Assembly: GCA_903870275.1 (NCBI GenBank)
Contig: CAIQCK010000096.1
Span: forward strand, 62,001-126,000
DNA: 64,000 nt
Direction of reading: 5' to 3'
Source: an uncultured bacterium
GTDB lineage: Bacteria > Verrucomicrobiota > Verrucomicrobiia > CAIQCK01
Shown here: piece after piece, positions 46,761 through 56,107 of the stretch
Position numbering within the stretch: the first letter of the stretch is position 1
Layout of the letters: each line of letters opens with the position of its first letter
Translations under genes and position numbers: made by a program
The notes under the pieces: generated by a model
Seen by the model: the letters and a program-made list of their open reading frames with translations, nothing else
Databases searched by the model: none
Told to the model about the DNA's origin: nothing

Positions 46761-47132
46761 ATGTCATCGATGACGATTCTGGGTGTGGCGGGCGTGCTCG
46801 TCGCGGCTGTGTTTCTCACGCAACTGAACTCGGTCACCGAGGAGGCGGCGCGGGAATACGTGCGGAAGGGCGCGAAAGTCATTGACGTGCGCACCGCGCA
46901 GGAATACGCCGAGCGGCATCTGCCGACGACCGTCAACATCCCGCTCGACGAGTTAAAAGAGCGCATCGGGAGCGTGGCGCCCGACAAGGAAACCGTGCTG
47001 TTGTTGCACTGCCAGGGCGGCGGCCGGAGCGGTGTCGGCACGCAGACGTTGAAGGGCATGGGTTACAAGAATGTCTTCAACCTCGGCTCGTTCGAGCGGG
47101 CGGAGAAGATTCTCGGCGGAGGCGGAAAGTAG
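46761..47132 (+). CDS. rhodanese-like domain protein
   Basis: The 123-residue protein starts with one membrane segment (MTILGVAGVLVAAVFLTQL) and then a rhodanese domain with VIDVRTAQEYAERHLPTTVNIPLDEL. The active loop HCQGGGRSG carries Cys84. It should hang on the inner membrane, handling sulfane sulfur next to CysK. The loop has six residues after the Cys, the length usual for sulfurtransferases. The upstream in-frame extension to 46500 overlaps cysK and is excluded. Confidence 0.87.
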   Translation: MSSMTILGVAGVLVAAVFLTQLNSVTEEAAREYVRKGAKVIDVRTAQEYAERHLPTTVNIPLDELKERIGSVAPDKETVLLLHCQGGGRSGVGTQTLKGMGYKNVFNLGSFERAEKILGGGGK

Positions 47133-47169
47133 GCCGCGGAGATGCCGGTGGCTTGGGAGCGTGCGCCGA

Positions 47170-47439
47170 TCATTCCAGATAGCCGTGCTTTTGCAGGAAT
47201 GTTTCGAGCTGGCCGGTGTCGAAATCGCCGAGCACCAACCCGTCCACTTCGATCACGGGCACCAGCGTCTGGCCGCTGAGGTCAACCGCCTTCTGTCGGG
47301 CGGCCAGATCAACGCCTGTATTGCAAACGGTGTATTTCCAACCGCGTTCGTCGAGCCAGGCTTTGGCTTCCTGGCACCAACCGCACATCGGCCGGGTGTA
47401 GAGGGTGATTTGCGCCGGCTGTTTTAGAATCTTCATCAT
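47170..47439 (-). CDS. glutaredoxin-family protein
   Basis: The 89-residue protein has a thioredoxin fold with ITLYTRPMCGWCQEAKAWL (CGWC at about 19-22), the cis-Pro segment TLVPVIEVDGLVLGD and a short C-terminal helix. It probably reduces protein or mixed disulfides in the cytosol; the GWC redox pair leaves open whether glutathione is used. It is convergent with the rhodanese gene. Confidence 0.85.
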   Translation of the reverse strand: MMKILKQPAQITLYTRPMCGWCQEAKAWLDERGWKYTVCNTGVDLAARQKAVDLSGQTLVPVIEVDGLVLGDFDTGQLETFLQKHGYLE

Positions 47440-47532
47440 GATGCCTGCACTCTATCCATGATTGGCCGTTGCGCAAGGATTGGAAGAAGCGAGCTTGAAC
47501 TCCGGACGCAGGACGGGTAGGGACAAAGTTAC

Positions 47533-48699
47533 ATGCCAAAGACCAGCAGCCGTTTGAACTATTTCACGGAATCGGTCATCCGCCGGATGACGCGCGTGGC
47601 GAACGCGCACGGAGCCATCAACCTGTCGCAGGGATTTCCCGATTTCGATCCGCCGCCGGAGTTGCTCCAGGCCGCCGAGCGCGCCGCGCGGAGCGGGCCG
47701 CATCAATACGCCGTGACGTGGGGCGCGCCGAATTTCCGCGCCGCGCTGGCCCGCAAGCAGTCGCGCTTCATGGGCATCCCGCTCGATCCGGACGCACACT
47801 TCGTCGTCACCTGCGGCAGCACCGAGGCGATGATGGTGGCCATGATGACGGCGTGCAATCCCGGCGACAGAGTCATCATCTTCTCGCCGTTCTACGAGAA
47901 CTACGTCGCCGACACGATTCTCTCCGGGGCCGAGCCGATCTACGTGCCGTTGCGTCCGCCGAACTTCAGCTTCGATGCCGACGAACTGCGCCGGGCGTTC
48001 GCGCAGAAACCGAAGGCGCTGATCCTGTGCACCCCGGCGAATCCGTCGGGCAAAGTGTTCACGCGTGACGAGCTGCTGTTCATCGCGAAGCTGGCGGAGG
48101 AATACGACACGTTCGTCATCACCGACGAGGTGTATGAGCACATCGTTTATGCGCCGAGCAAGCACGTTTATTTCGCCGCGTTGCCGGGGATGTTTGAGCG
48201 CACAATCTCGTGCAGTTCGCTCTCGAAGACCTACTCGATCACCGGCTGGCGGCTCGGCTATGTGATCGCGCCGCCGGCCATCATCAACGACGCGAGAAAG
48301 GTCCACGATTTCCTGACGGTGGGCGCGGCGGCGCCGTTGCAGGAGGCGGCGGTGACGGCGCTGGGCTTTGCGGACAGTTACTATGAGGAACTGCGGGCGG
48401 TTTACACCGAAAAGCGAACGGTCTTCCTGAAGCATCTCGACGAGGCCGGCCTGACCTACACGCGGCCCGAAGGCGCTTACTACGTGATGGTGGACATCGC
48501 GGAGTTTGACTGGGAGAGCGACGTGGAATTCTGCGAATGGATGGCGCGGGAAATCGGCGTCGCGGCCGTGCCCGGATCGAGTTTCTTTCGCGAACCGGTG
48601 CGGCACCTCATCCGTTTCCATTTCGCCAAGCAGACCGAAACGCTGATGTCCGCCGGCGAACGTCTAATGAAGCTGAGGTCAAAAGCGCGATTGGGCTGA
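47533..48699 (+). CDS. class I/II aminotransferase (methionine/kynurenine type)
   Basis: The 388-residue fold-type I PLP enzyme has AINLSQGFPDFDPPPELL, HQYAVTWGAP (close to the HQY of YbdL/KAT), NPSGKVFTRDEL, PLP Lys232 in SSLSKTYSITGWRLGY and the terminal RFHFAK with the carboxylate-binding Arg. Methionine aminotransferase (YbdL) and kynurenine aminotransferase are the closest groups by motif. The position beside the sulfur genes fits methionine recycling, without proof. Confidence 0.88.
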   Translation: MPKTSSRLNYFTESVIRRMTRVANAHGAINLSQGFPDFDPPPELLQAAERAARSGPHQYAVTWGAPNFRAALARKQSRFMGIPLDPDAHFVVTCGSTEAMMVAMMTACNPGDRVIIFSPFYENYVADTILSGAEPIYVPLRPPNFSFDADELRRAFAQKPKALILCTPANPSGKVFTRDELLFIAKLAEEYDTFVITDEVYEHIVYAPSKHVYFAALPGMFERTISCSSLSKTYSITGWRLGYVIAPPAIINDARKVHDFLTVGAAAPLQEAAVTALGFADSYYEELRAVYTEKRTVFLKHLDEAGLTYTRPEGAYYVMVDIAEFDWESDVEFCEWMAREIGVAAVPGSSFFREPVRHLIRFHFAKQTETLMSAGERLMKLRSKARLG

Positions 48700-48712
48700 A
48701 GCGCGCCGCAAC

Positions 48713-49708
48713 TCAGCGCGCGGCAGTCGCATCACGGATGAAATCCACTTTGGCGGACAGCTCCGGCGTCATGAAACTGTCGGGCTGCTCGACCTGGACC
48801 TTGATCTGGAGCGTGCCTTTCTGGCGGTTGGCTTCGGGCGCGATCTCGGCGACGTAGCCGTTGTATCGCTTGTCGGGGTAGGCTTCGGGGCTGATGCGGC
48901 AGCGTTGCTTGGGGTGAATCTTCGCCAGGTCGGCCTCGTTGAGGTCAATCTCCACTTGCAGGTCGGTCAGGTCGGCCATCGAAACCAGCGCGGTGCTCGG
49001 CCCGTGCGTGCCGCCGAAGGTCATCGGCGTGACCAGCTCGTCTGACTCCACGAGCTTCTCCAGAATCGTGCCGTTGATGGGCGCGCGGATGGTGCACCAC
49101 TCCAGATAGGTCCGCGCGTAGGCGAGCTGACCCTGGACAACGGTGATTTGCGCGAGAGCCATGTCGCGCGCGCGGCGGGCGTCATCGAGGGCGCGTTCGC
49201 TGTCAATGTTCTTGCTGGAGAGCACATGCTGGCGTTTGAGATTGGCCTCGGCGTTGGCGAGGTCCGCCTGCGCGCGGGCGAGATTGCCCTCGGATTCGAG
49301 AACCTTGGCGCGATATTCCGCGTCGTCGAGCCGGACGATCACGTCGCCTTTCTTGACGCGGTCGCCCTTATGGACGCCGATCCAGATCACCGTGGCCTGA
49401 AACCGCGGGCTGATTTCGATGCGTTCGCGGGGAATGACGTAGCCGCTGACGGTGAGCACGACATCGCCGGGCTTTGGCGGCGCGGGCGGTTGCGCCACGG
49501 GCTGGCCGCCCGTTGGCTCTGATGTCTTCGCGAGGAGAAAGCTTCCCCTTTCGTTCGTCGTGTACACAAACACGCCGCCGATGACCGCAATGATTAGCAC
49601 GACCAGCAAGAACAGCATCAGCGGCCCGGTCTTGCGCCGCGACTTTTTCTCCGGGGCGATCGGCAGCCGGCTCAGCGCCGGCGGTCCTTGTTGTGACGGT
49701 GAACTCAT
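48713..49708 (-). CDS. HlyD/MacA-like periplasmic adaptor
   Basis: From the ATG at 49708 the product is 331 residues with one N-terminal membrane anchor (GPLMLFLLVVLIIAVIGGVFVYT). Lipoyl-like halves flank a coiled-coil hairpin (LARAQADLANAEANLKRQHVLSSK...ALDDARRARDMALAQ). RAPINGTILEK and the beta-barrel YPDKRYNGYVAEIAPEA complete the adaptor. It links the inner-membrane ABC transporter encoded upstream to an outer-membrane channel. The extension to 49759 is excluded. It is the last gene of a four-gene minus-strand operon. Confidence 0.9.
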   Translation of the reverse strand: MSSPSQQGPPALSRLPIAPEKKSRRKTGPLMLFLLVVLIIAVIGGVFVYTTNERGSFLLAKTSEPTGGQPVAQPPAPPKPGDVVLTVSGYVIPRERIEISPRFQATVIWIGVHKGDRVKKGDVIVRLDDAEYRAKVLESEGNLARAQADLANAEANLKRQHVLSSKNIDSERALDDARRARDMALAQITVVQGQLAYARTYLEWCTIRAPINGTILEKLVESDELVTPMTFGGTHGPSTALVSMADLTDLQVEIDLNEADLAKIHPKQRCRISPEAYPDKRYNGYVAEIAPEANRQKGTLQIKVQVEQPDSFMTPELSAKVDFIRDATAAR

Positions 49709-49739
49709 GATTCGGTGTCGGGTTGATTGTGAACCATTT

Positions 49740-50900
49740 TTAGACGGAGCGCAACGCATCGAGCACGGGCTTGCGCGCGGCCACGCGGGCGGGCAACAGG
49801 CCGCCGAGCACGCCCATCACCACCGCAAAGGCCAGACCCTTCGCCAGCAGCTCGCCGGTGATGCGAAACTCGAATGCCACCTCGGAGAACGTCGTCCAGC
49901 TCATTGTGCCGGTGGCCATGCCGTTGATCGGCAGCGATGCGAGGCAGCCGAGCGCGCCGCCGACCAGCGCCAGCAGCACCGATTCGAGCAGGAACGACAG
50001 GTAGATGTCGCGCCGCCGGAAGCCGAGCACGCGCAACGTGCCGATCTCGCGCGTGCGCGCGCCGACGCTAGCATACATCGTGTTCATGGCCGCAAACGCC
50101 GCGCCGATGCTCATGATGACTGCCAGAAAACCGCCCATGAACTGGATCGGCCCGGCGTTCTTCGTCTGCTCCTTGTAATACTCTGACTCCGGAAGCACGC
50201 GGACAAAAAGCTCCTTGTTGGCTTCGAGCCGCTGGATGAGCGCCGCGCCGGCGGCCGCGTCCTTCGGCCGCAGCAGCACCGAGCCGTAGAAGGACCGGCT
50301 GAACGCCTCGCGCACCTCGTCGGCATCGGTCCAGATTTCCGACTCGTAGGTCGTCTTGGTCGCGTCGAAAATGCCCGTGACGCGCCACGTCCGCTTGCCG
50401 GCGCGGAACGTTTCCCCGACGCGGCAGTGGGCGAACCGCTCGGAAATCTTCCGGCTGACGATGCACTCGGCCAGGCCCGGTTGAAACAAACGGCCCTCGA
50501 TGAGCTTCACGTTGGGCCGCAGTTCGAAGCCGATGGGGCCGATGCCGCGCACGAGGATGTTGGCGTTGCCGCCGTCAAGGCGGTCGAGTTGGATGAGCAC
50601 GATGATCTCCGGCGACGCGACCGGATCGCCGCGCTCGTTGCGGGCGATCTCGTCGTAATATTTGAAGAGGAGCACCTTGCTGCGCTCGATCTGGCTGGAG
50701 GACTCGGCGGTCGAGCCTTTGCGCATCACCAGCAGGTTGCGCGCGTCGCCGGTGTTGACGTAGGTAGCCTTGAGGCCGCGCGCGAGCGCCATGACCATCA
50801 CGAACACCGCCACCGTCAGCGCGATGCCGAGCGCGGTGGCGATCGTCGCCCGCCAGCGCACGCGCAGGTTGCGAAGGTTGTATTTGAGCGGGATGGCCAT
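49740..50900 (-). CDS. ABC transporter permease (MacB/FtsX-like)
   Basis: The 386-residue protein has the FtsX-type layout: a first helix (IATALGIALTVAVFVMVMALARGL), a large periplasmic MacB-PCD domain and three C-terminal helices (GFLAVIMSIGAAFAAMNTMYASV, REIGTLRVLGFRRRDIYLSFLLESVLLALVG). The short turn TREIGTLRVLGFR is the coupling segment to the ATPase. It starts four bases after the stop of the previous permease gene. With it, it should form a heterodimeric efflux or lipoprotein-type mechanotransmission unit. Confidence 0.9.
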   Translation of the reverse strand: MAIPLKYNLRNLRVRWRATIATALGIALTVAVFVMVMALARGLKATYVNTGDARNLLVMRKGSTAESSSQIERSKVLLFKYYDEIARNERGDPVASPEIIVLIQLDRLDGGNANILVRGIGPIGFELRPNVKLIEGRLFQPGLAECIVSRKISERFAHCRVGETFRAGKRTWRVTGIFDATKTTYESEIWTDADEVREAFSRSFYGSVLLRPKDAAAGAALIQRLEANKELFVRVLPESEYYKEQTKNAGPIQFMGGFLAVIMSIGAAFAAMNTMYASVGARTREIGTLRVLGFRRRDIYLSFLLESVLLALVGGALGCLASLPINGMATGTMSWTTFSEVAFEFRITGELLAKGLAFAVVMGVLGGLLPARVAARKPVLDALRSV

Positions 50901-50903
50901 GGC

Positions 50904-52043
50904 TCAGTCCAGTTCCCTCAATCCATCCAGCACACTGGCCCGGACGCTCGCGATGGCGGGCGCCAGGCAACTGACCACACCCATTGCGGCGGCGATCAAC
51001 AAGCCCGCCGCAACGATGTGCGGCGTGACTTCGAACCTGACGAAAAAGCCGTGCGACAACACATACATGTCCACGTTTTGCGCGAGGAACCGCGTGCCGA
51101 CGCAGCCGATCAGCCCGCCGGCCAGCGCCAGCCCGAACGATTCGGCCAGGATGAGGCCGAAAATCTGCCGGCCGTTGTAGCCGAGCGCCTTCAAGACCGC
51201 GATCTCGCGCGTCCGCTCGCGGATGGCCATGCTCATTGTGCTGGCCGTCACCAGCATCATGGTGAAGACGATGACGGTGCAGATGGAGCCGATGAGGAGC
51301 TTGATATTGCCGAACCACGACAGGAACGTGAGCTGGAACGCGCGCTCGGTTTCGGTCTTCGTCTCGGCGGAGCTGCTGCTGAACATCGCGTCCACCCGCC
51401 GGATCACGTCGGGAATCGCGTCGGCGTTGGCCGTCTGAATCCAGTAGCAGCCGACGACGTGCCAGCCGGTCGCTTCATCCAGATATTCGTGGTGGAAGAA
51501 CAGGTTGGTTTCATCAATGCCGCCCGAATAAACGCCGCGGATCGTCAACTCCAGGTCAGCCGGGTAGATCGTACCGCGCAACGTGATCTTCTGGCCGATC
51601 TTCCAACCGAAGCGGTTCATCGTCTTGATGCCGACCATGCAGGCGGTCTTTTCCTTCTTGAACGCCGCGACCTGATCCGGGTTCGTCGTCACCTCGGTGA
51701 GAATGTCGAACAACGCGTCGGCGTCGCACGCGAATTGGGCGAAGAAGTTCCCTCCGTCAATGTAGATGCCGCCAAACCACGTCAGCCGCGACACGCGTTT
51801 GACGCCCGGCACGCGCGCGATGCGGGACTGGTATTTTGAGGGCAGGACGTTGGCCAACGACACCTTGTGCCGCACGATCAGCCGCAGCGCCGACTGCTCC
51901 GACAATTGCGGCTGCGACATCTCCCGCAACGCGGTCTGGAGCACGGTGAACAGAAAGAGGCTCAGCGCCACGCTCAACACTGTGAGCGTGAGCCGCCGCT
52001 TGTTGCGGAGCGCATTGCGAAAGATGAAGCCGGGAATGGTCAT
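50904..52043 (-). CDS. ABC transporter permease (FtsX-like), partner subunit
   Basis: The 379-residue protein has the same topology as its neighbour: a helix near 20-40, a periplasmic domain of about 220 residues and three C-terminal helices (LLIGSICTVIVFTMMLVTASTMSMAIRERTREIAVLKALGY). The REIAVLKALGY coupling motif is present. The periplasmic domain shows no recognisable peptide-binding motif. The two permeases differ enough to suggest a heterodimer with distinct ligand faces. The ATPase gene lies 87 bases upstream across a palindrome. Confidence 0.9.
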   Translation of the reverse strand: MTIPGFIFRNALRNKRRLTLTVLSVALSLFLFTVLQTALREMSQPQLSEQSALRLIVRHKVSLANVLPSKYQSRIARVPGVKRVSRLTWFGGIYIDGGNFFAQFACDADALFDILTEVTTNPDQVAAFKKEKTACMVGIKTMNRFGWKIGQKITLRGTIYPADLELTIRGVYSGGIDETNLFFHHEYLDEATGWHVVGCYWIQTANADAIPDVIRRVDAMFSSSSAETKTETERAFQLTFLSWFGNIKLLIGSICTVIVFTMMLVTASTMSMAIRERTREIAVLKALGYNGRQIFGLILAESFGLALAGGLIGCVGTRFLAQNVDMYVLSHGFFVRFEVTPHIVAAGLLIAAAMGVVSCLAPAIASVRASVLDGLRELD

Positions 52044-52048
52044 GGGGA

Positions 52049-52132
52049 AGCTGTCAGCGGTCAGCTATCAGCTTTCAGCACTTTGAGTTGCTTGAAATCC
52101 TGCATATTCGTGCCGGCTGAAACCTGACAGCT
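52049..52132. repeat. inverted repeat between ATPase and permease genes
   Basis: AGCTGTCAG at 52049-52057 pairs with CTGACAGCT at 52124-52132. Inner GCTGAAAGC-like segments give further partial pairing. The right arm contains the TAG stop (52131-52133 read minus) of the ATPase gene. Confidence 0.7.
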
Positions 52133-52814
52133 ACTTTTCGTTCAGCAACTCTCCTTTCTCCAGATGCACCATCCGCCGCGCGTATGCCGCCGCCTTCGGG
52201 TCGTGCGTCACCATGATGACCGTCTTGCCGGCGGCCCGGTTGAGCGTTTGCAACAACACGAGCACGTCAGCGGCGGAATGCGCGTCGAGGTTGCCGGTCG
52301 GCTCGTCCGCCACGAGCAGCGTCGGGTCGGTCACCAGCGCTCGCGCGATGGCCACGCGCTGTTCCTGCCCGCCGGAGAGTTGCCGCGGTAGATGCTTCAT
52401 CCGGTCCGCCACGCCGACCAGTTCCAGCGCCGCCTCCACGTGATCGCGCCGCTCGCGCGCCGATAGGCCCGTCAGCAGCAGCGGCAGTTCCACGTTCTCG
52501 AACGCCGTCAGCACGGGAATCAAATTGAACGTCTGGAAAACGAAACCGACGTGCTGCTTGCGCCACGCCGCCAGTTCCGTCTCGCTGAGGTCGCCCACCT
52601 CGGTGCCCTCGACGACGCAGCGGCCGGCGGTGGGACGGTCAATGCCGGCGATGATGTGCAGCAGCGTGCTTTTGCCCGAACCGCTCGGCCCCATCAGCGC
52701 GACGAACTCGCCGCGGCCGATGTCGAGCGAGACGCTGTTCAGCGCCACCACCTCGATGTCGCCGTGCCGGTAAACCTTCGACAGTTCGCGGATTTGGACA
52801 ATCGGCTGATCCAT
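52131..52814 (-). CDS. ABC transporter ATP-binding protein (MacB/LolD type)
   Basis: The 227-residue ATPase has Walker A GPSGSGKST near 40-48, signature LSGGQEQRVAIARAL near 143-157 and Walker B LLVADEPTGNLD, followed by the H-loop VTHD. It energises the two FtsX-like permeases encoded downstream. The stop codon lies in a palindrome arm. The start at 52814 overlaps no other gene. Confidence 0.93.
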   Translation of the reverse strand: MDQPIVQIRELSKVYRHGDIEVVALNSVSLDIGRGEFVALMGPSGSGKSTLLHIIAGIDRPTAGRCVVEGTEVGDLSETELAAWRKQHVGFVFQTFNLIPVLTAFENVELPLLLTGLSARERRDHVEAALELVGVADRMKHLPRQLSGGQEQRVAIARALVTDPTLLVADEPTGNLDAHSAADVLVLLQTLNRAAGKTVIMVTHDPKAAAYARRMVHLEKGELLNEK

Positions 52815-52902
52815 GTCGCGTCAAGCTTAGCAGGCCGCCGGAAAACTCCAAAGCGCCGTTTTTCCGATCCCTGACGACGTCACACATCTGTCACGCGCGG
52901 CG

Positions 52903-54087
52903 ATGGAAATCTGTGTTAATGTTTCCGTGATTCTTGTGAAAACAAACCTCAAGTTCTCGCGCAACGTCTGGGCGCTCGGCTGGACCAGTTTCTTTACCGA
53001 CATTTCCACCGAGATCATTTATCCGCTGCTGCCGGTGTTTTTGACGACGACGCTGGGCGCAAGCATGGCGTTCGTCGGACTGGTCGAAGGCATCGCCGAA
53101 AGCACCGCGAGCCTGCTGAAGCTCGTCTCCGGCTGGTGGTCGGACAAAATCGCCAAGCGTAAATCGCTGGCGGTGGCGGGCTACGCGTTGAGCGGGCTGA
53201 CGCGGCCGATGATTGCGCTGGCGTTCGTCGGCTGGCATGTGCTGGCGGCGCGGTTCCTGGATCGCGTCGGCAAAGGCATCCGCACCTCGCCGCGCGACGC
53301 GTTGCTGGCGGACTCGGTGCCGCCGGACCGGCGCGGTGCGGCGTTCGGCGTGCAACGCTCGATGGACAACGCCGGCGCGATCATCGGCCCGCTCATCGCG
53401 TGGGCGGCGCTGACGTGGTGGACGCAGGACTACCGGATTCTTTTTTGGGTGGCCTCCGTGCCGATGGTGTTTGCCGTGGCGGCGCTGGCGTTCGGCGCGA
53501 AGGAGGTGGCGCCCCCACGCCACGACGCGAGCGCGCCGGCTGCGCCGTTTGTGGCCACGCCGAAGTTCAAACGGTATCTCGGCATCCTGTTGTTGTTTAC
53601 GCTCGGCAACTCCAGCGACGCGTTCCTGATTCTGCGGGCGAAATCGCTCGGCATCGCCGACTCGCTGCTGCCGCTGTTGTGGGTGGCGCTGCACGTCGTG
53701 AAGACCGCCAGCGGGTTGCCCGCCGGTTTTCTCTGCGATCGTATCGGTCGGAAGGTGCTGATCGTTGCCGGCTGGCTGATTTATGCGGCCGTGTATGCCG
53801 GTTTCGGCGCGGCAGGCGCTGCGTGGCATATCTGGGGACTGTTCATCGTCTACGGATTTTTCTTCGGCATGACGGAGGCGGCGGAGCGGGCGATGGTGGC
53901 GGATTTTTATCCGAGCGGGCAGCGCGGGCGCGCGTTCGGACTATACAATGCCGCCATCGGTCTCGGCGCGTTGCCGGCGAGCCTGCTGATGGGCTGGCTC
54001 TGGGCGCAGTTCGGCGCGTCGGTCGCGTTCGGCACCGGTGCTACGCTGGCCGGCGTGGCGGCGGTGCTGATGACGCTGCTGATGTGA
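52903..54087 (+). CDS. major facilitator superfamily transporter
   Basis: The 394-residue protein has 12 membrane segments. After TSFFTDISTEIIYPLLPVFL come the MFS motif A region WWSDKIAKRKSLAVAGYALSG and the central RVGKGIRTSPRDALLADSV, as in the YfkF/multidrug-type branch common near heavy-metal or antibiotic genes. Ligand unknown. The start could be later (GTG at 52936), as no ribosome site supports the ATG. Its 3' end overlaps that of the convergent cNMP-binding gene by 47 bases. Confidence 0.85.
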   Translation: MEICVNVSVILVKTNLKFSRNVWALGWTSFFTDISTEIIYPLLPVFLTTTLGASMAFVGLVEGIAESTASLLKLVSGWWSDKIAKRKSLAVAGYALSGLTRPMIALAFVGWHVLAARFLDRVGKGIRTSPRDALLADSVPPDRRGAAFGVQRSMDNAGAIIGPLIAWAALTWWTQDYRILFWVASVPMVFAVAALAFGAKEVAPPRHDASAPAAPFVATPKFKRYLGILLLFTLGNSSDAFLILRAKSLGIADSLLPLLWVALHVVKTASGLPAGFLCDRIGRKVLIVAGWLIYAAVYAGFGAAGAAWHIWGLFIVYGFFFGMTEAAERAMVADFYPSGQRGRAFGLYNAAIGLGALPASLLMGWLWAQFGASVAFGTGATLAGVAAVLMTLLM

Positions 54088-54625
54088 CCGTCGGCGGCTT
54101 GACGCCCTCGACGCGCTGGTAGGTGGTGAGCAGATGCTTCTGCACCTCGCCTGCGAACGTCCGATGCGCCTTCAGAATGCGCGTCTGGTCCACGAGGAGC
54201 TGCGACAACCGCGTGCTCAACGAGCGCGCCAGGTTGGCGGTGATCTTGAGCGCGGCGATGTTGTTCTGCTTCAACAGCGCGCTGAATTCCTTGTAAGGCA
54301 CCTTGAGCAGCAGCGCTGGCTCCAACGCCGTGCAGGTGGCCGCGCGCGCCTGATTGCCGAGCAATGCCATCTCGCCGAAGCAGACACCCGGACCGTGCTG
54401 CGCAATCTGCCAGTGCGCGCCCTCGTCAACCTTTTTGGTGACTTCGACGATGCCGCTGACGATGACATACATGCCGTCGCCGGGATCGCCTTCCTTGAAA
54501 AGTGTCTGGCTGGGCTTGAGTGCCACGCTGAAGGTGATGGTGTCCACGACATCCAGCTCGGCGGGCGTCAGGCCCTTGAGCGCCGGGACGGTGTGAAATT
54601 GGTCAATGGAGACTTCGTCGCTCAT
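54041..54625 (-). CDS. cyclic nucleotide-binding domain protein
   Basis: The 194-residue protein has one cNMP domain: VALKPSQTLFKEGDPGDGMYVIVSGIVEV, then FGEMALLGNQARAATCTALEP with the phosphate-binding Glu and Arg. The C-terminal helical region (ALLKQNNIAALKITANLARSLSTRLSQ) carries no HTH, so it is not a CRP-type DNA binder. It may sense a nucleotide and contact another protein. Overlaps the convergent MFS gene. Confidence 0.85.
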   Translation of the reverse strand: MSDEVSIDQFHTVPALKGLTPAELDVVDTITFSVALKPSQTLFKEGDPGDGMYVIVSGIVEVTKKVDEGAHWQIAQHGPGVCFGEMALLGNQARAATCTALEPALLLKVPYKEFSALLKQNNIAALKITANLARSLSTRLSQLLVDQTRILKAHRTFAGEVQKHLLTTYQRVEGVKPPTVTSAASSAPPPRRPA

Positions 54626-54661
54626 ATTCCCTTTTGTCGTCTATCCCGCGCCTTTGCGCAA

Positions 54662-55585
54662 TTATTTTCGTTCTCGCTTTTCCGCCGCCACCGGGTTTTC
54701 CAACACGCCGAGGCCGGCGATTTCCATTCGAACCACGTCGCCGGGTTTCAGAAACACCGGCGGTTTGCGAAAGCAGCCGACGCCCGGCGGCGTGCCGGTG
54801 GCAATAATGTCGCCCGGCTCCAGCGTGATCGTCTGGCTCAGGAACTCCACCAACGCCGGCACGCCGAAGACGAGGTTGGCGGTGTTGGAGTCCTGCATGA
54901 GTTGGCCGTTGAGCCACGTGCGGATGGCCAGGTTGTGTGGATCAGGCACCTCGTCGCGCGTTACCAGCCACGGACCGGTCGGCGCAAACGTGTCGGGCGA
55001 TTTGCCGCGTGTCCATTGCTTGCTCTTGAACTGGAGGTCGCGCGCGCTGACGTCATGGAAGATCGTGTAGCCGAAGACGTGCTCGTAGGCGCGCGCTTTC
55101 GGTATGTTCTTGCCGCGTTTGCCGATGACGATGGCCAGTTCGACCTCGTAATCCACTTTGGTCGTAGCCTTGTGCAGCGTGATCGCGTCGCCGCAGCCGA
55201 TGATCGAGGTGGAAAACTTGCAGAACAGTTCGGGAATCTCCGGCAGCGGCACGTTCTGCTCGCGGCAGTGGTCCGCGTAGTTCTGGCCGATGCAGAGCAC
55301 TTTCGGCGGATGCGGCACCGGCGGGCCGTATTTCACCTTCGAGATCGGAAGCAGGAATCCGGGTCTGCGATTCCCGCTGGCGGCGGCGAGCGCGGCCTTC
55401 TCGACTTTGCGCGCGATGCCCAGTGCCCGCGGCATGTAAAGGAGACACTCGATGCAGTGAAACAAATCCGAATACCCCTTGAGCTTCGGCAGCGCGTCAG
55501 CGGCAGCTCCGAGGTCCACCACGCAATCGCCGGCGACACTGCCGACGCGCAAATGACGGTTCGATACGAAGGTGCAAAGTTTCAT
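54662..55585 (-). CDS. fumarylacetoacetate hydrolase family protein
   Basis: The 307-residue protein has the FAH catalytic fold at the C-terminal side: VLCIGQNYADHCREQN, VDYEVELAIVIGKRGKNI with the metal ligand Glu residues, and TIFHDVSARDLQ with the Asp. TGTPPGVG closes the active site. Members hydrolyse or decarboxylate 2-oxo-acid products of aromatic breakdown; substrate not known. The N-terminal 70 residues are less conserved. Stands in a run of minus-strand genes. Confidence 0.88.
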   Translation of the reverse strand: MKLCTFVSNRHLRVGSVAGDCVVDLGAAADALPKLKGYSDLFHCIECLLYMPRALGIARKVEKAALAAASGNRRPGFLLPISKVKYGPPVPHPPKVLCIGQNYADHCREQNVPLPEIPELFCKFSTSIIGCGDAITLHKATTKVDYEVELAIVIGKRGKNIPKARAYEHVFGYTIFHDVSARDLQFKSKQWTRGKSPDTFAPTGPWLVTRDEVPDPHNLAIRTWLNGQLMQDSNTANLVFGVPALVEFLSQTITLEPGDIIATGTPPGVGCFRKPPVFLKPGDVVRMEIAGLGVLENPVAAEKRERK

Positions 55586-55678
55586 GCTGGTGGCGCACTC
55601 TAGCGTGGCGCGCGGCGGGCCGAAAGGGGAAAAATGGAAACGGGTCGCGGGTTGATCTCGCCGCCGCGCGCAGCAACT

Positions 55679-56053
55679 TCACTCCTTGACCGGCGTGGCT
55701 ACCGGGATGACCCGGGGCGGGGCGAGCAACTGCAACGTCGCGCTGGGACTTTTGCCGCGCTGGCGCTCCTCGGCGCGAAACTCCATCTCGGTCTTGCCGA
55801 TGAGAATGATGTCGCCGTTCTTGAGGATGACGATCTTGACGCGCTTCTGATTGACCCATGTGCCGTTGACGGAGCCTCCGTCCTTCAACACCCAGTCGTC
55901 TTCCCAGAGCAACAGCGCGCAATGGTGGCGCGACACTTCGAGGTCTTCGAGGCTCACATCCGCCGTCGGCCCGCGGCCGATGGAGAGCGGGTCGGTCTCG
56001 ACCGCAATCTCGACACGCTCTCCGTTCGTTTTTTCGAAAAACAGCAGTGCCAT
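55679..56053 (-). CDS. FHA-domain protein
   Basis: The 124-residue protein has LSIGRGPTADVSLEDLEVSRHHC and GSVNGTWVNQKRV, containing the GR, S-x-H and NG motifs that bind phosphothreonine. It therefore reads Ser/Thr kinase output; no kinase gene is in the window. A proline-rich tail follows. It lies 54 bases after the acyl-CoA dehydrogenase gene. Confidence 0.9.
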   Translation of the reverse strand: MALLFFEKTNGERVEIAVETDPLSIGRGPTADVSLEDLEVSRHHCALLLWEDDWVLKDGGSVNGTWVNQKRVKIVILKNGDIILIGKTEMEFRAEERQRGKSPSATLQLLAPPRVIPVATPVKE

Positions 56054-56107
56054 GACGCAGACAATCTACCGGCGGTTTTCAAGCCCGGCAACGCGAAAAA
56101 AACGCGC